In this document: piece after piece, positions 43,550 to 50,263 of the stretch
Layout of the letters: each line of letters starts with the position of its first letter
How positions within the stretch are numbered: position 1 is the first letter of the stretch
From: an uncultured Nitrospira sp.
GTDB lineage: Bacteria > Nitrospirota > Nitrospiria > Nitrospirales > Nitrospiraceae
NCBI GenBank assembly: GCA_902500995.1
Contig: CABVSR010000002.1
Span: 62,001-126,000, forward strand
Length of the DNA stretch: 64,000 nucleotides
Reading direction: 5' to 3'
Notes under the pieces: generated by a model
What the model saw: the letters and a program-made list of their open reading frames with translations, nothing else
What the model was told of the DNA's origin: nothing
Database searches by the model: none
Position numbers and translations under genes: made by a program

Positions 43550-44113
43550 ATGGCCGGCACGACATCGATACACCGGGCGACAGGAACGGCCGACCACGTG
43601 GTGGTCGCGTTGCTGCCAGACATGGGCGCGGCACGACAGGCCCTGGAGGCGCTGCGGGCCCGGGGCATTTCCGATGATCAGATCGGGTTCGCGATGCGCC
43701 AAGCGGAGAACGCCTCATCCGATGAGGAGGCCCCCTCGCCCACGTTGCAGGATGCCACGGCAGGCATGGTGGGCGGAGGCATCATCGGCGGATTGGCCGG
43801 TCTGTTGACGACAGCCGGGGCCATCGCCGTGCCGGGGCTGGCGCCCTTGCTGGCAGGCGGCTCACTCATCGGCTTGCTCGGCGCAACCGGCGCGTCCGTC
43901 GTTGCCGGGAGCGGGCTGGGAGCGGTAGCTGGAGGACTCGTCGGCGCGTTGATCAGTATCAACGTGCCAGAAACGGCGGCCAAACAGTATGAGGACGCGG
44001 TTCATCAAGGGCAGATTCTCATCACCGTCAAAACGGATGGCGACCCGGCAGCGATCGAGACGCTGTTGGCCTCACTGGCGGCCACTAGTCCCGATCGGCA
44101 ACCTCTCACCTGA
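43550..44113 (+). CDS. General stress protein 17M/YflT-like protein with glycine-zipper segment
   Basis: 187 aa, very strong AAGGAGG site. The N-terminal domain (HVVVALLPDMGAARQALEALRARGISDDQIGFAMR) resembles the heat-induced YflT fold. It is followed by long Gly/Ala hydrophobic stretches (GGGIIGGLAGLLTTAGAIAV... AGGLVGALISI) of the glycine-zipper type and a C-terminal beta-alpha unit (QILITVKTDGDPAAIETLL). Probably membrane-associated. It follows the LolA-like gene by 78 bp. Confidence 0.78.
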   Translation: MAGTTSIHRATGTADHVVVALLPDMGAARQALEALRARGISDDQIGFAMRQAENASSDEEAPSPTLQDATAGMVGGGIIGGLAGLLTTAGAIAVPGLAPLLAGGSLIGLLGATGASVVAGSGLGAVAGGLVGALISINVPETAAKQYEDAVHQGQILITVKTDGDPAAIETLLASLAATSPDRQPLT

Positions 44114-44211
44114 TCACCCGGCCGTCACGCCCGCGCCACGATGCGTGCTCCGAGTACGTTGAGCCTCCGAACGACGCGAGAATAACGCTGATGGACATGT
44201 TCAACATCCTG

Positions 44212-44256
44212 CTAGGGAAAGCACCAGCTCCCTCCGCACCGGCAGTGAGCCATGAT
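44212..44256 (+). promoter_or_regulatory. Possible CYAGGG-box promoter of the sugar-kinase gene
   Basis: Box CTAGGGAAAGCACCAG (44212-44227) fits the consensus exactly. Exactly 23 bp later is CATGAT (44251-44256), which lacks the first T of TANNNT. The distance to ATG 44322 is in the usual range. Confidence 0.45.
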
Positions 44257-44321
44257 GGCTCAACAAGCGACACTGTGCCCTCGCACCTCATCTCTCACAG
44301 GGAGCATCGCCGTTCGGCGCT

Positions 44322-45212
44322 ATGGCCACTCAATCACCATCACGATCTCGAAAAAACAATGCTCCGCCGCGCAACCCCGCTCCTTCCAATGGGTCGGCTG
44401 GCGCACCGGAACCGCATCATGAACCGATCAGAACGCTGGTGGTGGATATCGGCGGCACAGGCATCAAGGCCATGGTCGTCAATGAAGTCGGAGAGCCGAT
44501 CGGAGAACGAGTGAGGCTGCCGACGCCGGCGCGGAAGACTCCGCGGAGCGTGCTCAAGACCATCAGCCGCCTGGCCAAACTCTCCGGCCGGTTCCACCGT
44601 GTGAGTGTCGGTTTCCCCGGCCAGATTCGAAACGGCGTCATCCTGGACGCGGTCAACCTCGCACCAGCCTGGAAACACTTCAACCTGATCGCCGCGCTTG
44701 GCAAAATCATGCGCCGAAAGCCCATTAGAGCCGCCAACGACGCCGATGTTCAAGGATACGGCGCGATCTCCGGAAAGGGCGTCGAACTGGTCCTGACATT
44801 GGGCACCGGGGTCGGGTCGTCCCTGTTCGTCGATGGGCGCCTGGTGCCGAATGTGGAGGTGGGGAAAAACCGCCTGCGTGGCTCTGAACTCGAACGCCTG
44901 GGGAAAAAATTGTGGAACAATCGTCTGATCAAGGTCATCGCGAAACTCGAACGCATGTTTCACTACGATCGACTGTACATCGGCGGCGGCAATGCCGCGC
45001 AGGTCGACATCGGACGGCTCCCGGGAAATGTCACCGTCGTGTCGAACCTGAATGGGCTGCTGGGCGGCATCGCCTTATGGCACGAAGCTGGACATTTTGC
45101 TGCGAGCCGGCAGGAGGCCCTGCGCGAGGCGACGAAGCCGTTCCCGCCTGCACCGGCGAGACAGGCCGCACGCCGGAGTCGAGCAGATGAGACCGCCCAC
45201 CAGGCTGGATAA
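44322..45212 (+). CDS. ROK-family sugar kinase, polyphosphate-glucokinase-like
   Basis: 296 aa from ATG 44322 (weak ribosome-binding site; first 33 residues low in complexity). Motifs: VVDIGGTGIKAMVV (phosphate 1), VGFPGQI, RAANDADVQGYG (catalytic Asp) and LTLGTGVGSSLFVDG (phosphate 2). The stretch LERLGKKLWNNRLIKVIAKLERMFHYDRLYIGGGN is typical of polyphosphate/ATP glucokinases. It appears to lack a short segment after VEVG that such enzymes usually have. It would make glucose-6-phosphate from glucose released by the GH15 and GlgX enzymes. Confidence 0.82.
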   Translation: MATQSPSRSRKNNAPPRNPAPSNGSAGAPEPHHEPIRTLVVDIGGTGIKAMVVNEVGEPIGERVRLPTPARKTPRSVLKTISRLAKLSGRFHRVSVGFPGQIRNGVILDAVNLAPAWKHFNLIAALGKIMRRKPIRAANDADVQGYGAISGKGVELVLTLGTGVGSSLFVDGRLVPNVEVGKNRLRGSELERLGKKLWNNRLIKVIAKLERMFHYDRLYIGGGNAAQVDIGRLPGNVTVVSNLNGLLGGIALWHEAGHFAASRQEALREATKPFPPAPARQAARRSRADETAHQAG

Positions 45213-45257
45213 CGCGAGACAACTTGTCCTCACTCAGACAATCAGTCCGCGCCATTG

Positions 45258-45292
45258 CTCGGCGCTCCGTCGCCCCCTGATCCCGCGCCGAG
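45258..45292. other. Inverted repeat upstream of the sigma-54-type promoter
   Basis: Perfect 8-bp arms CTCGGCGC / GCGCCGAG separated by 19 bp. Its centre is about 105 bp upstream of the predicted start of transcription, a normal place for an NtrC-type enhancer. It could instead be a terminator of the kinase gene, but no T run follows. Confidence 0.4.
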
Positions 45293-45353
45293 GAAAACCC
45301 GCTGCCAGAGAGGATCGCATCACGGTTCGCAGCCGTATGGCATCACGATGATG

Positions 45354-45368
45354 TGGTCTCGCATTTGC
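45354..45368 (+). promoter_or_regulatory. Candidate sigma-54 promoter of the SRPBCC operon
   Basis: TGGTCTCGCATTTGC keeps the required GG and GC with exact spacing and the TTGC(A) of the -12 element; positions 4-6 of the -24 element differ from consensus. The leader to ATG 45434 is about 54 nt. Confidence 0.55.
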
Positions 45369-45433
45369 ACAGAGTTCGCTGACACAGCACGGCATTTCCC
45401 CTGGGCTTCAACAGACCCGATCTGGAGGGCGAT

Positions 45434-46243
45434 ATGGCACATATGCGTGGAGGAATCAGAACGACCCGGTCTCACAGGCGTGAGACGACAGAACAGAATT
45501 CGAGGTCCCGCTCGTGGGATGAGGAACGGCAACACGAAGAATATGACCAGAGTCACCGGAACGTCGGAGAGAAGGAGCGTCTTATCTCAGGACTGATCGG
45601 AGGGGGCTTGCTCTTGCACAGTCTGAAGCCGCCCTTTTCAGGCTTGAATGCACTTCGAGCAGTGATCGGGCTGGCGCTCGTACAGCGGTCTTTCACTGGT
45701 CACTGCGCTGTCTACGGGATGCTGGGAATGGATACGCAGGACCGGGCAGATACCTCTTCGATCGGGCGCTCCAAGGTGCACAGCGACCGGGCGATCAAGA
45801 TCGAACGATCCATTACGATTCAACGTTCCGCGAAAGACCTCTATGAATTCTGGAGGCAGCTGGACAACCTCCCCACCATCATGAGCCAAGTGCGCAGGGT
45901 CGAGCCGATCGACGATCGCCGTTCGCACTGGGTCATCAATACCTTGCCCGGCGCCCCGACCGTGGAATGGGACGCGGAAATCATCAATGACGTCGAGCAT
46001 GAACGCATCGGGTGGAAAACTTTCGGCGACGCAACGGTCGAACATGCCGGATCGGTGCGATTCACACCGGTGGACGGCGACCGCGAGACCCGGGTGACGG
46101 TGACCCTGCAATACGATCCGCCGGCCGGCGCCGTGGGCGCTGCGTTCGCGGAGCTCTTGGGACAGGAACCAGGGCAAAAAATCGCTCGCGATCTCGAACG
46201 CTTCAAAGACGCGATGGAGTCACACAGCGCCGCTTCGCGATAG
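45434..46243 (+). CDS. SRPBCC-domain membrane-associated protein
   Basis: 269 aa, ATG behind TGGAGGGCG. Polar N-terminus, then a hydrophobic region (GLIGGGLLLHSLKPPF... LRAVIGLALVQRSF, about 53-95), as in DUF2892-type membrane segments. The SRPBCC/START-like domain spans about 118-260 (IKIERSITIQRSAKDLYEFWRQLDNLPTIMSQVRRVEPID, then VTVTLQYDPPAGAVG). Family members bind hydrophobic ligands. First gene of a three-gene run ending at 47769. Confidence 0.85.
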   Translation: MAHMRGGIRTTRSHRRETTEQNSRSRSWDEERQHEEYDQSHRNVGEKERLISGLIGGGLLLHSLKPPFSGLNALRAVIGLALVQRSFTGHCAVYGMLGMDTQDRADTSSIGRSKVHSDRAIKIERSITIQRSAKDLYEFWRQLDNLPTIMSQVRRVEPIDDRRSHWVINTLPGAPTVEWDAEIINDVEHERIGWKTFGDATVEHAGSVRFTPVDGDRETRVTVTLQYDPPAGAVGAAFAELLGQEPGQKIARDLERFKDAMESHSAASR

Positions 46244-46282
46244 CAAGGCTCGAATGAGCCGGCGAGGAAGAAAGGAGACACC

Positions 46283-46606
46283 ATGGACAGGTGGCGGAAG
46301 GGCACCGTGGCATTGATGGTGATGGGCGCCGTGCTGCTTTCAGGATTTCCAGACTTAACGGCGCCGGTCGTCAGCGCCAAGACCACCCCGAAAGCAGAGA
46401 CTGATACGACGGGTAAATCCGGTACCTCCACCGCGAAGGAAGGCCGGGTCAAAAAGAAACGGCGATCATCCGGCAAGGGGATCGTCGAAGAAAGAGTGGA
46501 GAGCAACGCTCATTCGACTCCTCAAGACTCCTCGGAGAACAACTCCGGAACCACCCTAAAATTCGGCTCCGGCGGCGGCGGGGTCTCAGGAGCAACCGGG
46601 AAATAA
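46283..46606 (+). CDS. Small exported low-complexity protein
   Basis: 107 aa, ATG behind GAAAGGAG. Signal peptide (GTVALMVMGAVLLSGFPDLTAPVVSA) followed by Lys/Ser/Thr/Gly-rich sequence (KKKRRSSGKG) and a Gly-rich end. No fold or family recognised. Lies 39 bp after the SRPBCC gene. Confidence 0.68.
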   Translation: MDRWRKGTVALMVMGAVLLSGFPDLTAPVVSAKTTPKAETDTTGKSGTSTAKEGRVKKKRRSSGKGIVEERVESNAHSTPQDSSENNSGTTLKFGSGGGGVSGATGK

Positions 46607-46653
46607 CAATCGGAGACGCAACCATGCGTCCGTTTTTAGAAGGAGGCCATATT

Positions 46654-47769
46654 ATGCCTAAACGGAATAGACAGATTCGGCTGTTCGCCACCATGGTCGG
46701 ACTCGGAATTCTGAGCGCCCCTGTGGTGCAGGCGGAACAGCACCGCGACCTTGTGTCCCATGATCAACGAGAGGCCCAGATTCACAATGCCGACATCACC
46801 GGTGGCTTCTACGAAGACCGTTACAAACGCGACAACTGGTACTATGACTTCTATGACAGTCCCGAATATTCCCGCGCCGATTCCTGGTCTGTCGTTCAAG
46901 GATCCAACGAGAGCACGGCGGGCCTGGCAGATGCCGCTCATCCTTCCTTCCGGCACTCCCGCTCCCACGCCTCTGACACTCGCGCGACCGGGCAATATGC
47001 GGGGGATCCCTGGTTTTATGCGCAGCGGGATCCATTGTATGGCATGCCGGAAACAGGCCCGGATCTATCCAAGGGGAATGTCATCAAAGGCACGATCAAC
47101 GCCGTCAAGCAGGTCCGCAATCGGACGACGGGCGATCAGAACACCGTCATACTGTTAACCACTCCGGACCGGAAGCAGATGACTGCCGACCTCGGTCCTT
47201 CGCGCCGCACGATGGATTTGGCGCTGACGCAGGGGGACCCGATCATGGTCGCCGGCTCCTGGGAAAATATCGGGCCCTATTCCGTGCTGATGGCAGAACA
47301 GGTGAAGACCGAAGCCAAACGAGTGACGCTCTTTCGTCCGACCGGAACGATCGGAGGCCACAGGACCGTAGAAGGGCGCATCCAGCAGTTTCGCGATATT
47401 CGCGTGACCCGGAATGGAGAAATCCATCGTGCGGCCGCAGTCCAGACACCGGATGGGCGTATGGCCCTGGTGGATCTGGGCTCGGACAACGTGGACCGCA
47501 CGCCCTTGAGAGCGGCGGCCGGGGATCGCATGACGGCGCAGGGACCGGTGGTCCAGGTGGGCAACTATCCGGTCCTGTGGGCCGACCGTGTGGCCATCAA
47601 CGATGCCGCACCGGTTGAAGTGACGCGCCCCGCAGGGTCCACCGAGTTTGCACCGGCAGCCGGAACTCCTACGGGAAGCTGCCTGGGAGCAGGATGCGAT
47701 ACTCAGCCCTTACGTCAAGGGCAATCAGAGAGCCACAACAGCAATGCGATGGAGGGTACGACGCGCTGA
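46654..47769 (+). CDS. Periplasmic protein with OB-like domains
   Basis: 371 aa; ATG 46654 chosen for AGAAGGAGG rather than the earlier ATG at 46624. Signal peptide (LFATMVGLGILSAPVVQA). An acidic, Tyr-rich segment (FYEDRYKRDNWYYDFYDSPE) follows, then two beta-rich units (IKGTINAVKQVRNRTTGDQNTVILLTTPDR... GDPIMVAGSWENIGPYSVLMAEQV, and VEGRIQQFRDIRVTRNGEIHRAAAVQTPDG... YPVLWADRVAI) resembling OB folds. Two Cys near the end (GSCLGAGCD) may form a disulfide. Last gene of the SRPBCC run. Confidence 0.78.
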   Translation: MPKRNRQIRLFATMVGLGILSAPVVQAEQHRDLVSHDQREAQIHNADITGGFYEDRYKRDNWYYDFYDSPEYSRADSWSVVQGSNESTAGLADAAHPSFRHSRSHASDTRATGQYAGDPWFYAQRDPLYGMPETGPDLSKGNVIKGTINAVKQVRNRTTGDQNTVILLTTPDRKQMTADLGPSRRTMDLALTQGDPIMVAGSWENIGPYSVLMAEQVKTEAKRVTLFRPTGTIGGHRTVEGRIQQFRDIRVTRNGEIHRAAAVQTPDGRMALVDLGSDNVDRTPLRAAAGDRMTAQGPVVQVGNYPVLWADRVAINDAAPVEVTRPAGSTEFAPAAGTPTGSCLGAGCDTQPLRQGQSESHNSNAMEGTTR

Positions 47770-47783
47770 CGCGGCCGGCCAGG

Positions 47784-47818
47784 CCAGGAAGAAGGAGCAG
47801 AGTGCTCCTTCTTCCTGG
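47784..47818. terminator. Long hairpin terminator between convergent genes
   Basis: Perfect 16-bp arms CCAGGAAGAAGGAGCA / TGCTCCTTCTTCCTGG with a 3-nt loop, between the ends of the genes at 47769 (+) and 47851 (-). Confidence 0.85.
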
Positions 47819-47850
47819 TGACTGCCTTCAGCCGCTGTATTGGAGTGGGT

Positions 47851-48198
47851 TTACAATCGAATGGTGATACTGCTGCGCCCGGAAACGGGGTCCAAGCTGG
47901 TGACCATCGTCCGGACCCTTCGCTCAACCACGCGTTCAATGCGCTCCATGAGCACATCCTGGCAGGAGGTGAACATCGCTTCGTGCACCTGCCTCAACAG
48001 GGCGCGCCCCTCCTCGGACTGAGCCAAGCGGGCTTCAGCGGGCACAGCGCCGTTTCTGGTGATCGTCGCGTTGATGACATCGTCGGAAAGCTGCACCTGT
48101 ACGTGCGAATAGTTCGACTTCATGAATTCCGTGTGAAAATTCAGGATCGCCATCATCACCGCGTATTCGAGATCGGCTGGACTTCTCGCCTGCCCCAT
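47851..48198 (-). CDS. DUF2294-like protein
   Basis: 115 aa, ATG behind AGGGGATAA. The pattern matches DUF2294: N-terminal helix EYAVMMAILNFHTEFMKSNYSHVQVQLSDDVINATI, then PAEARLAQSEEGRALLRQVHEAMFTSCQDVLMERIERVVERRVRTMVTSLDPVSGRSSITIRL. The family is found with stress and gas-vesicle genes; molecular function unknown. It is followed by a shared terminator and preceded at 123 bp by the zinc-ribbon gene. Confidence 0.82.
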   Translation of the reverse strand: MGQARSPADLEYAVMMAILNFHTEFMKSNYSHVQVQLSDDVINATITRNGAVPAEARLAQSEEGRALLRQVHEAMFTSCQDVLMERIERVVERRVRTMVTSLDPVSGRSSITIRL

Positions 48199-48320
48199 AG
48201 GTTATCCCCTCAACCCAGGTCCAGGGCATGGCGAACCCTTCCGGGAGCTCCCGAAATGGGCCTCTCGTCCTTCGCGCGCCGAACTGTCCCTCTGGTCCCG
48301 TTGAAACCCCGACCGATCGA

Positions 48321-48521
48321 TCATGACAGCGAGGTGACCACCGCAAGCCGGGCGCGATCTCCACGAGGCTCCGCCCGCTCGCGCCGGTTTTTCAGAATGA
48401 CCGGATCAACGATGTCTCCGCACATCATGCAGTGCAGCGCCCGGAATCCCTGGCCCGCGGTCTCCAAAACATGATCATAGTCTTCCCGATACATGGGACT
48501 GTTGCATCGCAGGCAATTCAT
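48321..48521 (-). CDS. Small zinc-ribbon protein, paralogue of the one at 39107
   Basis: 66 aa from the ATG behind GGAGGCGTG; the longer frame to 48770 runs through the promoter. CLRC (3-6) and CMMC (about 33-36) knuckles followed by GDIVDPVILKNRRERAE and a basic tail. Same plan as the protein at 39107, but with a different promoter type: a sigma-54-like element is 65 bp upstream. Confidence 0.78.
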   Translation of the reverse strand: MNCLRCNSPMYREDYDHVLETAGQGFRALHCMMCGDIVDPVILKNRRERAEPRGDRARLAVVTSLS

Positions 48522-48585
48522 CACGCCTCCGTTTGGCTGCTGGTGGTGCGGGAATGCACGAACCGCGTTCATGCACAGACCTTCT

Positions 48586-48600
48586 GCAAAGGCCGGTCCA
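48586..48600 (-). promoter_or_regulatory. Candidate sigma-54 promoter of the zinc-ribbon gene
   Basis: On the minus strand TGGACCGGCCTTTGC: GG and GC at exact spacing, with G at position 7 and a perfect TTGC. The leader to ATG 48521 is about 53 nt. Confidence 0.55.
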
Positions 48601-48730
48601 GGAATCATCGGGGCGAGACGTCGTCTCCGGTCACGACCGGATGCCCATGAAAACCGGCGGTTATCGCGGATTGCGATAGCGGGGTCTTTGCGTGCCGTGA
48701 GAAAAACTCGTTCGGCGGTGGGCAAGCGGT

Positions 48731-48770
48731 GTGCGCGCGCACCACAGCGGCCGATGATGTGCGCGGGCAC
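48731..48770 (-). promoter_or_regulatory. Paired GTGC-N4-GCAC dyads, possible NtrC-type enhancer
   Basis: GTGCGCGCGCAC (48731-48742) and GTGCGCGGGCAC (48759-48770), centres 28 bp apart, about 160-190 bp upstream of the transcription start predicted from 48586-48600. They lie directly after the NtrC-type gene at 48786. Confidence 0.5.
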
Positions 48771-48785
48771 TCGAAACGCGTGGGA

Positions 48786-50192
48786 TTACGTGCGAGGTTT
48801 TCGGCGGCGGTCCAACATCCAGCGGGTCACACCCAGGTGCTTGGCGGCCAAGGTTTTGTTGCCGCCTGAGCGGGCCAGCACTTCCTCAATGATCCGGTCT
48901 TCCAGATCTGCCAGGGTCTGCGCGCCGAGTTGAAAACTGAGATGGACCTGCGCCGGATCGGGCGAAACCGCACCGGGAGCGGAAGCAGCGGCACGGGGCT
49001 GTTCCGGCGTCGAGACTGCCTGCTGCACATCTCCAGGAAAGTTGGCGGCTTCGAGAGTCGTTCCTCCACAGAACAACACGGCGCGTTCGATCAAATTGCT
49101 GAGCTCCCGCACGTTGCCGGGAAGGTGATACGCGCGGAGCAGGGCTTGCGCGCTGGCCCCCAACGTTCGGACCGGTTTGGTCAAGGCCAAGGCGGAGCGA
49201 GTCAGAAACTGTTCCGCCAGGGGGATGATATCCTCCCGTCTTTCGCGGAGCGGCGGGACGACCAGGGTCACGACATTCAACCGGAAGTACAAATCCTCCC
49301 GGAACTCTCCCTTGGCGACGGCTTGTTTCAGGTTGCGATTGGTCGCCGCCATCACCCGCACGTCGATGGGAATGTTCGCGGCCCCGCCGACCCTGCGAAT
49401 CGTGCGTTCTTCCAACACCCGGAGGAGCTTGGCTTGCAACCCGAGCGGCAAGTCGCCGATCTCGTCGAAGAAAACGGTGCCACCCTCGGCCAACTCAAGA
49501 AGACCGCATTTTCTTCCGGTCGCTCCGGTAAACGCGCCCTTTTCGTGCCCGAACAACTCGCTCTCGAAGAGGTCCCGAGGGATCGACGGGCAGTCGACCT
49601 CTACGCAGGGTTTTCCGGCGCGGGCGCTGTTGTAGTGGATCACCCGGCCCATGTACTGCTTCCCGGTTCCCGTTTCGCCTTGGAGCAACAGCGTGACCCG
49701 GTCGTTCTTGATCAGCTCCTGCAGCTGGGCGAGAAAGGTTTTGGTGACGGGGCTGCGGGCAATCACGCGATCGAGGGCGTACCGGGCCGCATCCTGCCCG
49801 CTGTGCAACTGCACCTGGCGCTGCAAGGTCAATAATTCCGTCGCCCGACGCAGCGTGTGAAGGAGATCCTCCATGTCGATGCTCTTGGCGACGAAATCAA
49901 AGGCGCCCAGCCGCATCGCCTCCACCGCATCTTTCACCGTACCGCGCGCGGTCAGCACAATGACCGGCAGCCCCGGCAACATCTGTTTCACCCGGGCCAG
50001 CACATCCAGCCCGGACAGATTCGGCATCACGAGATCCGCAATCAGCACATCCGGCTCAAAAGACCGCAGCAGTCCCAGGGCCTCCTCGCCTGAGCCCGCC
50101 GTTTGCACCACATACCCGTGATCGCGGAGGCGCAAGGCAAAGGCTTCACGCACCGACGCCTCATCCTCCAGCAACAAGAGCTGCCATGCCAT
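48786..50192 (-). CDS. NtrC-family sigma-54-dependent response regulator
   Basis: 468 aa. Receiver with acidic Glu-Asp pair (LLEDEAS), acceptor Asp (LIADLVMP) and Lys (VAKSIDM). AAA+ domain with Walker A GETGTGKQ, canonical GAFTGA loop, Walker B GTVFFDEIGDL and FREDLYFRLNVV. Fis-type HTH (NKTLAAKHLGVTRWMLDRRRK). It follows the sensor kinase gene by 71 bp, so the two form a two-component pair. Likely targets include the neighbouring zinc-ribbon gene (sigma-54 promoter and dyads between them). Confidence 0.95.
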   Translation of the reverse strand: MAWQLLLLEDEASVREAFALRLRDHGYVVQTAGSGEEALGLLRSFEPDVLIADLVMPNLSGLDVLARVKQMLPGLPVIVLTARGTVKDAVEAMRLGAFDFVAKSIDMEDLLHTLRRATELLTLQRQVQLHSGQDAARYALDRVIARSPVTKTFLAQLQELIKNDRVTLLLQGETGTGKQYMGRVIHYNSARAGKPCVEVDCPSIPRDLFESELFGHEKGAFTGATGRKCGLLELAEGGTVFFDEIGDLPLGLQAKLLRVLEERTIRRVGGAANIPIDVRVMAATNRNLKQAVAKGEFREDLYFRLNVVTLVVPPLRERREDIIPLAEQFLTRSALALTKPVRTLGASAQALLRAYHLPGNVRELSNLIERAVLFCGGTTLEAANFPGDVQQAVSTPEQPRAAASAPGAVSPDPAQVHLSFQLGAQTLADLEDRIIEEVLARSGGNKTLAAKHLGVTRWMLDRRRKPRT

Positions 50193-50263
50193 ACTAGATC
50201 ATCCCGCCTTGGAGGTGAGCGCGACGCATCAGCTGTTTCGCATCCATCGTCGCCCGATTCCTG

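Noticed and set aside
44191-44514. 107-codon plus-strand frame overlapping the start of the sugar kinase
   Set aside because: No ribosome-binding site, odd composition, and its second half is a shadow of the kinase gene.
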